Positions 12,255 to 23,735 are shown, counted from the first letter of the stretch. The stretch: 64,000 nucleotides of DNA from Doryteuthis pealeii (GCA_023376005.1 CM042151.1:75449787-75513786); one strand, 5' to 3'. Translations and numbers: made by a program. The notes: generated from the letters alone by a model not told the origin.

Positions 12255-12660
12255 AGATGAGGCTTGATAATTTGTATTATTAGGATTTTTCAGACTGTTG
12301 TCCTCATCTTTATTGTTAATACACAATGTTTCAGCCAATGTGCCCTCTGGCCTTCTTAAGGTGTTTCTTGTCGTAATCAGGAACCTTCACTAAACTTTAA
12401 ACCAAACCCCTTTATCAAATCGACTGGGGTAGATTGTTCTCAATTTGCTAACCATGACCAGGTATAAGTGTTAAGCTAGGTTAAGTATTCTATGTTATTA
12501 TCCCGTGTTAGGATTGAATCTGCAACCTACAGATGATTGTCACTTAGAACAGTATCAACTCAACCTATTGTGCTATTGTCCAACTGAAGAAGGCCGGAGG
12601 GCACATCAGCCAAAACATTGTGTATATAACAATAAAAATGAGGACAACAATGGAAAAAAT
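12255..12660. mobile_element. T element, left-arm copy
   Basis: Left end GATGAGGCTTGATAATTTG...CTTCTTAAGG, right end GAAGAAGGCCGGAGGGCACA... . Mirror at 25140-25555. Confidence 0.75.
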
Positions 12661-13154
12661 CCAAATAATAACTATTATTTTTAATGTTATGAAAAAAAAA
12701 AAAAAAAAAAAAAAGAAAAGAAAAGAAGCCATGTGAGTCACTTCTGGCAAATATTGTTCTGAATCATCAGCAACATATCAATATCAGATTCTCAACATTA
12801 ATTGATTAATTGATTGATTTTAATGGATATCAACCCATCCACACTGGGATAGCCAATTGTTGAGGATCAAAGACCATTGTCAAAATGAGGTATACCACAG
12901 AAAAGATACAAGGACTCCCTTAAAAAATAGAAAACAAAGAAAAAAAATACCCTCACCCTTTGTGAAATTATTATTTTCAGGGAGACATGGGGATATATTT
13001 TTCCAGGTGAGCTCCCTTCCCAAAGAAAACTGTAGAACAACAAAGGTGCAAAAGAAATAGACAATAAAACAGTCCTCAACATGTGCATCCTTCTGATAAT
13101 TACATTGGTTGGTTTAATGGCATATCAAACCATATGGGTTATCTTATGCCAAAT

Positions 13155-13195
<41 letters not shown>
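13155..13195. repeat. (TA)n microsatellite at the S2 tail
   Basis: Perfect TA run; mirrored at 24610-24645. Confidence 0.9.
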
Positions 13196-13198
<3 letters not shown>

Positions 13199-13440
13199 CT
13201 AACCCTACTACATGAGCAGGATGCACACAAGGTCAATTTCTTAAGCAAAGTTTAAGAGGTTTAAATTCAGAGTTTTCCATCTCCTAGACTGGTTACCTAG
13301 CCAAGGTTAAAGAACCCAGTGTGCCCTACTATTTACTCATAGTTGGAGGGAGAGTAATTGGATGCATACCTTTCCCAAGGGTATTAGCGCTAAGTGAAAT
13401 GCAAACAGTCTCATCCGAGATTTGAACTTGGGTCAACGAG
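13196..13440 (-). repeat. S2 SINE, left-arm copy
   Basis: Mirror of 24340-24610: CTCTGAATTTAAACC, TTAACCTTGGCTAGGTAACC and CACTTAGCGCTAATACCC on the minus strand. Confidence 0.8.
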
Positions 13441-14012
13441 TCTATATATATGTATTCTACTACCCAGTCGACAGTATCTGCAGTAGATAAACCATTGGGG
13501 GGGGGGGGTCTTACTCCTCTGCAGAGGTGCAGTCGGTGTATTCTAAAGCTCCAACCGACAGGGCTGCATAAGGAATGTAAGGAATATAAAGGAGAAACAA
13601 GATGACCTAAAAAAAAAAAAAAAAAAAAAAATGACCTTGACAATATTGAAAAACAAAAGACCAAGCTGAACCTGGTTTAAACATGGTAAAAATATGCAGA
13701 GGATACAAAACAAAACAACAATAGCCTCTGTCAAAGAGAAACCTCATTAGGTTAGTTGATTTTATGGCATGTCAACCTTTTTTTTTACTTTTATTTTATG
13801 GCATGTCAACGAGGAGGCACTCATAGTGCAATGGTTATCATTGTAGGAAATGGACACAGTGACCCGAGTTCAAATCTCGAATCCCTTTATTTAAAATCAT
13901 CTATAAGTAAAAGTTGACAGGTGGCCTGATGTCGGTATCAGCCAGACAGCGAGGGAGTCTTTTTTATATATATATGTTTTTATAATTGTGTATATACAGT
14001 TTTTTAATATAC

Positions 14013-14050
<38 letters not shown>

Positions 14051-14082
14051 TTACTGTTTTAATATACGTGTATGTATGTATG

Positions 14083-14113
<31 letters not shown>

Positions 14114-14149
14114 GCAGTTTTTAAATATACATGTGTATGTGTATATATA

Positions 14150-14400
14150 AGTAAAAAGTCGATGGAGTGGCCTATTGTCGGTATAAGCCCGAGGGAGTCT
14201 ATCCCCTTTTCACTAACATTAGATCAAAGAGTTGTTTTTTTGCGTCTGAGGTGGAGCACCCCACTTACCATCAGCTCCTCACTTTACTAAACAGATCCCT
14301 GTGCTACTCATATGCTGAGTAGGCGAGGGCCAGTATCGAACCAGGAACCTTGTGATTTGTAGGCAAGTGCTCTACTGACCGAGCTAAACCAGCCCTAAAA
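14150..14400 (-). repeat. S1 SINE, left-arm copy
   Basis: Mirror of 23337-23590. Adjoins GT/TA microsatellites at 13970-14115. Confidence 0.85.
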
Positions 14401-14481
14401 GCTCAACTTCATACTCTAAGAAGAAGCTAAAGAATGTACCAGTTGAAACATGACAAAAACTAGAATAATGATAATATAGCC

Positions 14482-14526
14482 AACAAGTTTTGTAAGGTAC
14501 TTGAAAAGTACCTTACAAAACTTGTT
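14482..14526. repeat. 19-bp perfect hairpin, left-arm copy
   Basis: AACAAGTTTTGTAAGGTAC (14482-14500) pairs with 14508-14526 around a 7-base loop. It abuts the X element. Mirror at 23199-23248. Confidence 0.9.
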
Positions 14527-14850
14527 CGGTTAAAATCGAACTTAACGGACCTAAATTCCACCAAAGATATAAGGCACCAGTTATTTTATTTAAAAACTTT
14601 TACAGTTAACTTTGAACCACATATCTTTGAGAATCTGAGTTACGCCTCAAAGATACGTGGCTCAAAGTTAACTGACCGGAAAAATGTTAAAGTTTTTAAA
14701 TAAAAAACTGCACTATATCTTATTTGTTAATATTCAACACTGAAAATTTCATTAAATTCAGTTAATTTCCTGATTTTTAGTATTTTTTTCGTTTTTCGGC
14801 AGGGTGACATACAATGGTGGAATTTAGGTCCATTAAGTTTGATTTAACCA
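14524..14850. mobile_element. X foldback element next to the RING exon, left-arm copy
   Basis: Outer inverted ends (GAACTTAACGGACCTAAATT side) and an inner inverted pair around TTAACTTTGAACCACATATC / GATACGTGGCTCAAAGTTAA. Mirror at 22875-23199. Confidence 0.75.
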
Positions 14851-14906
14851 CTTGTCCAATCAGTTCATAAAAAAAAAAAAGAAAAAGAAAAATAAAGGTC
14901 ACTAAC

Positions 14907-15109
14907 CTGGGCTGGGGTAGACAATGGTATATTCTGTGTTGCATTGGGGACACCGGACCTTGGTTGACAGATCCTCCAGTTGCTGGCCATCGATCCAACG
15001 CTGGAGGCAAGCGTTGTGTACCCATTTGGTCGACCCCCGACAGCGACATGGTTTCAACCAGTCACTGGTTCCTTGACTATCTGTATTATAGCAGATGTAA
15101 CATGTCCGC
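14907..15109 (-). CDS. MARCHF5: RING-CH exon of MARCHF5-like gene, inverted left-arm copy
   Basis: This is the mirror copy of the exon at 22613-22815, and I see no nucleotide difference within the exon. It has the same acceptor (TTTTGCAG) and donor (GTTAGT), read on the minus strand, and the same eight zinc ligands. Flanking intron sequence is also mirrored, including the 3' foldback element at 14524-14850. In this orientation it cannot be spliced to the downstream exon at 57675 (+). It is therefore either a duplicated orphan exon created by the inverted duplication or an assembly copy. The lack of any change in the exon, while surrounding intron differs by indels, fits either a very recent duplication, a second haplotype, or stronger constraint on the exon. 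Confidence 0.85.
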
Positions 15110-15239
15110 CTGCAAAACATGAAAGTTATACAATGAATACATAGGTATAAAAGAAAAAAAAATTAATTAAATTTTTTTTTTAAATTAATTTCCTGACATG
15201 AAAGTTACTTTCTCTTTATCTGGTACAGTAGGTATGAAA

Positions 15240-16345
15240 GGTAAAAAAAATAGATGATTGACTGATTTTAATTGCATGTCAACCTATCGAGGATTATTTT
15301 ATGCTAAAAGGTTAGGGAATTGTGTTCATTGTACATTTATGTTTTTCTGGTAGTTTAAGAGGTTTCTTTTACACACTTTTATATGACCAAGTATTCCTAT
15401 CTAATACAAATAACTTGTACACAGTTTTATCATTTCAAGTATTCCTTTCTAATACTAATAATTATATGGTTTCAAGTAATTATTTCTATTCAATAATAGT
15501 CATGTTTGTAGTTACATGGTTTTAAATGGCTAATGATAATCCTTAGTAAACAATTATAGTTTCAAGTAACAATATAATTTACAGTTATAAGGCATCAAGT
15601 ATTCCTATTAAATACAAATAATCTTTAAACAGCTCTACTTGACCTATACATGGGACCCTAACAGGTACTACCACTCTGTGTCAGAGTCTTAAAGATAAAT
15701 TACACAAAAGGTGTAAAGCAAATTTTTCAAAAGTACATTGATTGATTTTAATGGCATATTAATCTGTCTAGGATTAATTTGTGCTTAAAGGTTAGAGAAT
15801 CACATACATTGTAGGCTTATATTTACAATCTTTGAGCAGTTGTTAAAGATTTTTTGGAACACAGTTATATACCGTCTAGTATTACTATATAATTTGTACA
15901 CAATTATATGGTTTCAAGTATTCCTAATAATTTATAGATAATTTTACAGTTTCAAGTAACTATTTCTATTTAAAATAGTCATTTGTTTGCAGTTATAAAG
16001 TTTCATGTAACTAATAGTAGTTAGTTAGTCCTTAGTAAGCAGTTATACCTACAAGTAAATATTCTTAATACAAATAATTTACACACAGTTATATGATATC
16101 AAGTATTCCTATCTAATACAAATAATTTTTAAACAGATGTATTTGACTCGTAGATGAGACCCTAACAACTACTACCACTCCGGGTCAGAGTTATTCTGGG
16201 AGTAATGGTATTTCACACTCCCCAGAATTGGAGCTTCACCACCAGTTTAGTGTTATATCTAGGACATCCCAGTGTTGTTTTTTTTTTTTTTGGGGGGGGG
16301 GGCATCCTCTGCAAGGGATACAGTCACCATATTCTAACCCCCCCC
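15240..16345 (-). mobile_element. B element with internal subrepeats, left-arm copy
   Basis: On the plus strand it starts at the tail (TGATTTTAATTGCATGTCAACC), then carries many ~60 bp subrepeats built on ATGGTTTCAAGTAA..TATTTCTA..TAATA.AAATAATT. It then has the A/B body (GACCCTAACA..ACTACCACTC) and ends in poly-C. A shorter B tail+body at 15640-15730 suggests B inside B. Mirror at 21420-22470. Confidence 0.7.
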
Positions 16346-16589
16346 CCCCCCCCGAAAACAGGCTGGTTTTCAAAAGCAGAGTATACCTGTTGCTTATTTG
16401 CTCATGATTGTAGCAGTGTCCACAAAAATTTTAAAATGGGATTTGCTATAACAAATGATATTTATAAAATATAGATTTACATAAGATATTTGTTTTTTTA
16501 AATTATCCAAATCCACAACTTTTTGAAATATAAATACATGAAGTTGGAAAAAAAGAAAAAAAAAATCTTTTGGGTGCATATCACATAAA

Positions 16590-17175
16590 TGTTCCTGGCC
16601 TCCTGCCCTAAAAATACACTAAGTGGTCCCGGCTGAAAATCCAACCCACACTACTATGAATTCCCCTAGCTGTTTGAAGGCATTTTTCCTGAAAAGTTAA
16701 TGCAATATGAAAGTGATATCCCCCCCCCCTGCAAGTCTTTTGTCAACAAGTAAATGTAAATATTTTACCCCCACTCTTTAAAATATTTTTTTCAAGGAGT
16801 TTGAAGGCTTTTTTTATCGACAAATAACTTTTTTAGTGGTTTGAAAGTGTTAAAAGTAAGCCACCACCCAGGTTTTTTTTATTGACAAATGAATGTAAAT
16901 TTTTTTTTGGTATATATAGATATTCTTTTTTATCTTAATTTAAAAAAAATGTTGCGTCATTTTTAATTTAAAAAAAAAATTTTTTTCTTTCTTATTTACA
17001 TTTACTTGTCGAAAAAAGACCGGGGCAGGGGGTAAAATATTGTTTTCATATCACATTAACTCTTCGGGAAAAACAGCTTCAAACAGCTAGGGAGTTCAAT
17101 AGTAGTGCAGGTTAGATTTTCAGCAGGCACTGCTTAGCGTTTTTTAGGACAAGAGGCCAGCACAGATTTATGTGA
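16590..17175. mobile_element. F foldback element, outer left-arm copy
   Basis: TGGCCTCCTGCCCTAAAAATAC at one end and its inverted counterpart near 17130-17165. Arms ~100 bp including TAGCTGTTTGAAGGCATTTT. Mirror at 20560-21135. Confidence 0.7.
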
Positions 17176-17984
17176 TTATACTCATTTTTTGACAACATAT
17201 TGAGTTTACATTGACAAATCCCATTTACAGCTAAAACTATTCAAGATAAAGCAATGAAATCTGACCTGTAGATGTAAAATTTGCTGGTGAATATCATGGA
17301 ATAATTTTTAAAAACCCAAACATTACTTAAGCTTCTTATAGTAGCAATGCTCTAATGACAGCTAAAATGCTGTAGTATATTTTGCATTTCAGTGGGCCTC
17401 CATCTGAAAAATGCTTATAAAATGCTTATAAAAATCACTATAACCCATAAAATTTCTGTCTAACTATACATCAAATGCAAAGGAAATTGATTTTTACTAC
17501 AAGTTTATGAAGGTTTGTTATATATGTGTATCCTCATTTTATAGCCTTTTATCAATGAGACAGAAGAAAAGATAAATCAACACATGTAATTCACTTGCCA
17601 CAAGAGGGTGTTTAGATATTTCACTTATTTACAAACCCCACAGTAATGTGAAATCTGGTCAGATTTGGCAGAAAATAGAAATAAAGAATGACATTTAATA
17701 AAGTCTATTAGCAGTTTTAGAGATTGGCAGTACTTTTATTGTAAGGCTGTTCTCAAAGTTCAGCTTCTAAGGCCATAGCAACTTTAGTTGTTAAAATTTC
17801 CTTTCAGATATCAATCAGCTGAAACATGATTTATTAATTTTTCATGTATTTTTTAATACATTTTATGTCTGGTAGTTTGTGTGTAATCACCATAAAAAGG
17901 ATGCCTCATCTTACTCAATTTACCTAAAAAAATCAGCAGACGGGGATTCTCTCCAAGCCACTACAGTGTTCTGTTTTTGTTTTC

Positions 17985-18510
17985 GAGACGAGGGAGATAT
18001 TGGTGGCTATTTGCAGAATTTCCGTCCTGGCCTCCTGCCTTAAAAAAACGCTAGGCAGTGCCAGCTCAAAAAACAACCTACTCTATGAATGAAGCCCTAG
18101 CTGAAGCGATGCTGCTGAAAGCGCTAAGGCATTTTTCCCAAAAGTTAATGCAATATTTTACCCCCCCCAGTCTTTTTTTCAAAAAGTAAATTGTAAAATA
18201 TCTTAACCCTCCCTCTTTAAAATATTTAAGGGAGGGGCTAAATATTACATTTACTTATCGATAAAATATAGCTTACCTTTTAATGCCTTCAAACACTAAA
18301 AAACAATTTATCAACAAAAAGCCACTGAATCCACTGAAAAAATTTTTTTTCTCGTATTTTCATTTTATTTTTTTTTTTTTTTTTGGCAATCAATTACAAA
18401 TAAAAATCAAAACATTTTTTTTGGGTATTTTTATTTATTTAGGAAGGGTTGTTTTTGAGCTGGCACCGCCTAGCGTTTTTTTTAAGGCAGGTGGCCGGAC
18501 GGAATTCTGC
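17985..18510. mobile_element. F foldback element, inner left-arm copy
   Basis: TGGCCTCCTGCCTTAAAAAAACG... and ...TTTAAGGCAGGTGGCC ends. Mirror at 19215-19730; direct copy at 2940-3475. Confidence 0.75.
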
Positions 18511-18782
18511 GAATAGCAACAGTGATATTTCGACTTATATGTCGAATCTTTTACTTTGTGAAAGAAATACTGCTTTTTATTGATATAAGGAATAATTAAA
18601 TAAATATTTGATACTAAAACAGTCTTTCTAAGCCCTTGAAAAAAAAACCAACTTTGATGTATATATATATATATCAATTTACCAGCCCCTCCCGCATGAG
18701 CAGGATGTGAACAAGGTCAATTCTTAGCGGAGTTCAACAGGTTTGAATTCAGAGTTTTTTCTTCTAGACCGTTGCCTAACAT

Positions 18783-18930
18783 GTTAAAGTCATGGAAATG
18801 GACTTGTTGCCCGAGTTCAAATCCTGGACGTGGTAATTGCATTTCACTTAGCGCTAATACCCTTGGGAAAGGTATAAATCCTACTCTCCCTCCAGTTATG
18901 GGTAAAAGTAGGGCAGATTGTCTCTTTAAC
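18783..18930. repeat. Centre of the palindrome: microhomology fold-back inside an S2 SINE
   Basis: The left arm, read inward, passes from ...GTTGCCTAAC into ATGTTAAAGTCATGG. GTTAAAG (18783-18789) and its reverse complement CTTTAAC (18924-18930) are both internal parts of the same S2 SINE. In an intact S2 on the minus strand, GTTGCCTAACCAAGGTTAAAG would be followed by AGACC; here it switches to the SINE's own plus-strand head. The ~134 bp between the two 7-mers is unpaired spacer. This is the geometry of a fold-back template switch. Confidence 0.85.
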
Positions 18931-19214
18931 CTTGGTTAGGCAACCGGTCTAGAAGAAAAACTCTGAATTTCAAACCTGTTGAACTCCGCTTAAGAAATTG
19001 ACCTTGTGTGTCACATCCTGCTCATGCGCGGGAGGGGCTGGTAAATTGATATATATATATATATACATCAAAGTTGGTTTTTTTTTTTCAAGGGCTTAGA
19101 GACTGTTTATAGTATCAAATATTTATTTAATTATTCCTTATAATCAAAAAAGCAGTATTTCTTTCATAAAGTAAAAGATTCGACATATAAGTCAGAAATA
19201 TCCTGTGCTATTCG

Positions 19215-19730
19215 CAGAATTCCGTCCCGGCCACCTGCCTTAAAAAACGCTAGGCGGTGCCAGCTCAAAAAACAACCCTTCCTAAATAAAATAAAAATAC
19301 CCCAAAAAAATGTTTTGATTTTTTATTTGTAATTGATTGCCAAAAAAAAAAAAAAAAAATAAAATGAAAATACCGAGAAAAAAAATTTTTTTCAGTGGAT
19401 TCAATGGGCGTTTTTGTCGATAAATTGTTTTTTAGTGGTTTTGAAGGCATTAAAAGTAAGCTATATTTTTATCGATAAGTAAATGTAAATATTTAGCCCC
19501 CTCCCTTAAAATATTTTAAAGAGGGGGAGGGTTAAGATATTTACAATTACTTTTTGAAAAAAGACTGGTGGGGGGGTAAAATATTGCATTAACTTTTCGG
19601 GAAAAATGCCTTAAGTGCTTCAGCAAGCATCGCTTCAGCTAGGGACTTCATTCATAGAGTAGGTTGTTTTTTGAGCTGGCACTGCCTAGCGTTTTTTAAG
19701 GCAGGAGGCCAGGATGGAAATTCTGCAAAT
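19215..19730. mobile_element. F foldback element, inner right-arm copy
   Basis: GGCCACCTGCCTTAAAAAACGC at 19228-19250 pairs with CGTTTTTTAAGGCAGGAGGCC at about 19690-19710. Non-coding interior with long A runs. Confidence 0.75.
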
Positions 19731-20559
19731 AGCACCAATATCTCCCTCGTCTCGAAAACAAAAAACAAAACATGTAGTGGCTTGAGAGAATCCCCGGTCT
19801 GCTGATTTTTTTAGGTAAATTTGAGTAGATGATGCATCCTTTTTATGGTGATTACACACTAACTACCAGACATAAATGTATTAAAAAATATATGAAAAAT
19901 TAATAAATCTGTTTCACTGATTGGTAATTGAAAGGAATTTTTACAACTAAAAGTTGCTATGCCTTAGAAGCTGAACTTTGAGAACAGCTTACAATAAAAG
20001 TAACTGACCAATCTCTAAACTGCTAATAGACTTTATTAAATGTCATTCTTTATTCTATTTTTCTGCCAAATCTGACCAGATTCACATTACTGTGGGGTTT
20101 TGTAAATAAGTGAAATATATAAACACCCTCTTGTGCAAGTGAATTACATGTGTTCATTATTTTTTCTTCTGTCTCATTGATAAAAGGCTATAAAATGAGG
20201 ATACACATATATATAACCTTCATAAACTTGTAGATAAATCAATTTCCTTTCATTTGATGTATAGTAGGACAGAATTTTATGGGTTTATAGTGATTTTTAT
20301 AAGCATTTTATAAGCATTTTTCAGATGGAGCCCACTGAAAATGCAAATATCTACAGCATTTTAGCATGTCATTAGCATTGCTACTATAAGAAGCTTAAGT
20401 AATGTTATGGCTTTTTAAAATTATTCCATGATATTCACCAGCAAATTTTACATCTACAGGTCAGATTTCATTGCTTTATCTTGAATAGTTTTAGCTGTAA
20501 ATGGGATTTGTCAATGTAAACTCAATATGTTGTCAAAAAATGAGTATAATCACATAAAT

Positions 20560-21135
20560 CTGTGCTGGCCTCTTGTCCTAAAAAACGCTAAGCAGTGCCT
20601 GCTGAAAATCTAACCTGCACTACTATTGAACTCCCTAGCTGTTTGAAGCTGTTTTTCCCGAAGAGTTAATGTGATATGAAAACAATATTTTACCCCCTCC
20701 CCCAGTCTTTTTTCGACAAGTAAATGTAAATAAAAGAAAAAAATTTTTTTTTTAAATTAAAAATGACGCAACATTTTTTTAAAATTAAGATAAAAAAGAA
20801 TATCTATATATACCAAAAAAAAATTTACATTCATTTGTCAATAAAAAAAACCTGGGTGGTGGCTTACTTTTAACACTTTCAAACCACTAAAAAAGTTATT
20901 TGTCGATAAAAAAAGCCTTCAAACTCCTTGAAAAAAATATTTTAAAGAGTGGGGGTAAAATATTTACATTTACTTGTTGACAAAAGACTTGCAGGGGGGG
21001 GATATCACTTTCATATTGCATTAACTTTTCAGGAAAAATGCCTTCAAACAGCTAGGGAATTCAATAGTAGTGTGGGTTGGATTTTCAGCCGGGACCACTT
21101 AGTGTATTTTTAGGGCAGGAGGCCAGGACACATTT
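20560..21135. mobile_element. F foldback element, outer right-arm copy
   Basis: TGGCCTCTTGTCCTAAAAAACGC at one end and TTTTTAGGGCAGGAGGCCAG at the other. Confidence 0.7.
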
Positions 21136-21419
21136 ATGTGATATGCACCCAAAGATTTTCAGATTTTTCTTTTTTTTCCAACTTCATGTATTTATATTTC
21201 AAAAAGTTGTGGATTTGGATAATTTAAAAAAACAAATATCTTATGTAAATCTATATTTTATAAATATCATTTGTTATAGCAAATCCCATTTTAAATATTT
21301 TGTGGACACTGCTACAATCATGAGCAAATAAGCAACAGGTATACTCTGCTTTTGAAAACCAGCCTGTTTCGGGGGGGGGGGGGGGGTTAGAATATGGTGA
21401 CTGTATCCCTTGCAGAGGG

Positions 21420-22470
21420 ATAAGACCCCCCCCCCCAAAAAAAAAAACAAAAAAAAACACCTGGGATGTCCTAGATATAACACTAAACTGGTGGTGAAGC
21501 TCCAATTCTGGGGAATGTGAAATACCATTACTCCCAGAATAACTCTGACCCGGAGTGGTAGTAGTTGTTAGGGTCTCATCTACGAGTCAAATACATCTGT
21601 TTAAAAATTATTTGTATTAGATAGGAATACTTGATATCATATAACTGTGTGTAAATTATTTGTATTAAGAATATTTACTTGAAGGTATAACTGCTTACTA
21701 AGGATTATTATTAGTTACATGAAACTTTATAACTGCAAACAAATGACTATTTTAAATAGAAATAGTTACTTGAAACTGTAAAATTATCTATAAATTATTA
21801 GGAATACTTGAAACCATATAATTGTGTACAAATTATATAGTAATACTTGACGGTATATAACTGTGTTCCAAAAAATCTTTAACAACTGCTCAAAGATTGT
21901 AAATATAAGCCTACAATGTATGTGATTCTCTAACCTTAAAGCACAAATTAATCCTAGACAGATTAATATGCCATTAAAATCAATCAATGTACTTTTGAAA
22001 AATTTGCTTTACACCTTTTGTGTAATTTATCTTTAAGACTCTGACCAGAGTGGTAGTACCTGTTAGGGTCCCATGTATAGGTCAAGTAGAGCTGTTTAAA
22101 GATTATTTGTATTTAATAGGAATACTTGATGCCTTTATAACTGTAAATTATATTGTTACTTGAAACTATAATTGTTTACTAAGGATTATCATTAGCCATT
22201 TGAAACCATGTAACTACAAACATGACTATTATTGAATAGAAATAATTACTTGAAACCATATAATTATTAGTATTAGAAAGGAATACTTGAAATGATAAAA
22301 CTGTGTACAAGTTATTTGTATTAGATAGGAATACTTGGTCATATAAAAGTGTGTAAAAGAAACCTCTTAAACTACCAGAAAAACATAAATGTACAATGAA
22401 CACAATTCCCTAACCTTTAGCATAAAATAATCCTCGATAGGTTGACATGCAATTAAAATCAGTCAATCAT
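21420..22470 (+). mobile_element. B element with internal subrepeats, right-arm copy
   Basis: Head in poly-C, body GGTAGTAGTTGTTAGGGTC at about 21555, then ~60 bp subrepeats (TATTAGATAGGAATACTTGA... AACTGTGTACAAATTATTTG), and tail GTTGACATGCAATTAAAATC at about 22440. It ends ~140 bp before the RING exon. Confidence 0.75.
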
Positions 22471-22612
22471 CTATTTTTTTTACCTTTCATACTACTGTAC
22501 CAGATAAAGAGAAAGTAACTTTCATGTCAGGAAATTAATTTAAAAAAAAAATTAATTAATTTTTTTTTCTTTTATACCTATGTATTCATTGTATAACTTT
22601 CATGTTTTGCAG

Positions 22613-22815
22613 GCGGACATGTTACATCTGCTATAATACAGATAGTCAAGGAACCAGTGACTGGTTGAAACCATGTCGCTGTCGGGGGTCGACCAAATGG
22701 GTACACAACGCTTGCCTCCAGCGTTGGATCGATGGCCAGCAACTGGAGGATCTGTCAACCAAGGTCCGGTGTCCCCAATGCAACACAGAATATACCATTG
22801 TCTACCCCAGCCCAG
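22613..22815 (+). CDS. MARCHF5: RING-CH exon (exon 2) of a MARCHF5-like E3 ubiquitin ligase, right-arm copy
   Basis: This internal exon encodes a complete C4HC3 RING-CH (RINGv) zinc finger. The cysteine pairs CYIC, CRC and CPQC and the HNAC pair are all visible, as is the block KPCRCRGSTKWVH that is typical of MARCH5. It is bounded by a T-rich tract plus TTTTGCAG acceptor (AG at 22611-22612) and a CAG|GTTAGT donor after 22815. It enters in phase 2 and leaves in phase 1; the open frame runs past both splice sites and stops just inside the intron. Members of this family sit in the outer mitochondrial membrane, recruit E2 enzymes through this domain, and ubiquitinate fission/fusion factors and other membrane proteins. 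The phase-1 end joins correctly to the exon at 57675, giving ...YPSPG followed by RLVYIMDM. An identical exon lies inverted at 14907-15109. The domain assignment is firm; which copy is functional is not known. Confidence 0.93.
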
Positions 22816-22874
22816 GTTAGTGACCTTTATTTTTCTTTTTTCTTTTTCTTTTTTTATGAACTGATTGGACAAGT

Positions 22875-23199
22875 GGTTAAATCGAACTTAATGGACCTAA
22901 ATTCCACCATTGTATGTCACCCTGCCGAAAAACGAAAAAAAATACTAAAAATCAGGAAATTAACTGAACTTAATGAAATTTTCAGTGTTGATATATTAAC
23001 AAATAAGATATAATGCAGTTATTTTATTTAAAAACTTTAACATTTTTTCCGGTCAGTTAACTTTGAGCCACGTATCTTTGAGTCGTAACTCAGATTCTCA
23101 AAGATATGTGGTTCAAAGTTAACTGTAAAAGTTTTTAAATAAAATAACTGGTGCCTTATATCTTTGGTGGAATTTAGGTCCGTTAAGTTCGATTTAACC
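22875..23199. mobile_element. X foldback element in MARCHF5 intron, right-arm copy
   Basis: Terminal 35 bp inverted repeats (GGTTAAATCGAACTTAATGG at 22875 and its counterpart ending 23199) with one mismatch. Nested inner repeats GAGCCACGTATCTTTGAG / CTCAAAGATATGTGGTTC. Non-coding. Confidence 0.8.
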
Positions 23200-23248
23200 G
23201 AACAAGTTTTGTAAGGTACTTTTTCAAGTACCTTACAAAACTTGTTCG
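23199..23248. repeat. Perfect hairpin abutting X element
   Basis: CGAACAAGTTTTGTAAGGTACT pairs with AGTACCTTACAAAACTTGTTCG around a 6-base loop (22 bp arms). Confidence 0.9.
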
Positions 23249-23336
23249 GCTTATATTATCATTATTCTAGTTTTTGTCATGTTTCAACTGGCACATTCTT
23301 TAGCTTTCTTCTTAGAGTATGAAGTTGAGCTTTTAG

Positions 23337-23590
23337 GGCTGGTTTAGCTCAGTCAGTAGAGCACTTGCCTACAAATCACAAGGTTCCTGGTTTGATACTG
23401 GCCCTCGCCTACTCAGCATATGAGTAGCACAGGGATCTGTTTAGTAAAGTGAGGAGCTGATGGTAAGTGGGGTGCTCCACCTCAGACGCAAAAAAACAAC
23501 TCTTTGATCTAATGTTAGTGAAAAGGGGATAGACTCCCTCACTGTCGGGCTTATACCGACAATAGGCCACTCCGTTGGCTTTTTACTTAT
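23337..23590 (+). repeat. S1 tRNA-derived SINE, right-arm copy
   Basis: Clear pol III A box GGTTTAGCTCAGTCAGTAGAG and B box GGTTTGATACTGG with tRNA spacing. The family body follows to GACTCCCTC...GACAATAGGCCAC. SINE rather than tRNA gene, because the same ~250 bp unit recurs about ten times. Confidence 0.88.
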
Positions 23591-23617
23591 ATATACACAT
23601 GTATATTTAAAAACTGC

Positions 23618-23735
23618 ATATATATATATATATATATATAATACACAACACACACACACACATATGTATATTAAAACAGTACATATATATATATATATAC
23701 ACACAACACACACACATTAAAATATATACACAACT
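23618..23735. repeat. TA/CA compound microsatellite
   Basis: Alternating (TA)n and (CA)n; mirrored at about 13970-14115 with different lengths. Confidence 0.9.

Larger units (their letters stand above)
3753..18789 (+). repeat. Left arm of giant inverted duplication
   Basis: Reading this arm on the minus strand gives the right arm from 18924 to about 34505, element for element. Matched landmarks are the MARCHF5 exon (15109/22613), a GGAATGTCTCG block (8270/30012) and the outermost block (about 3771/34490). The arm is shorter than its partner by ~0.5 kb. Most of this is one 468 bp Helitron-like insertion on the right; the rest is many 1-5 base indels, which in the outer third (about 4.3-9.5 kb) look mostly like deletions in this arm. 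It is truncated by the gap at 3752, so its true end is unknown. Confidence 0.93.

Noticed and set aside
13597..13631. Poly-A run as a possible processed-gene tail
   Set aside because: No gene-like sequence upstream; the run differs in length between arms, as expected of slippage.
14777..15049. 90-residue minus-strand frame overlapping the left RING exon
   Set aside because: Shadow frame of the true RING-CH reading; lacks the zinc ligands. The same applies to its mirror frames at 22673-22872.
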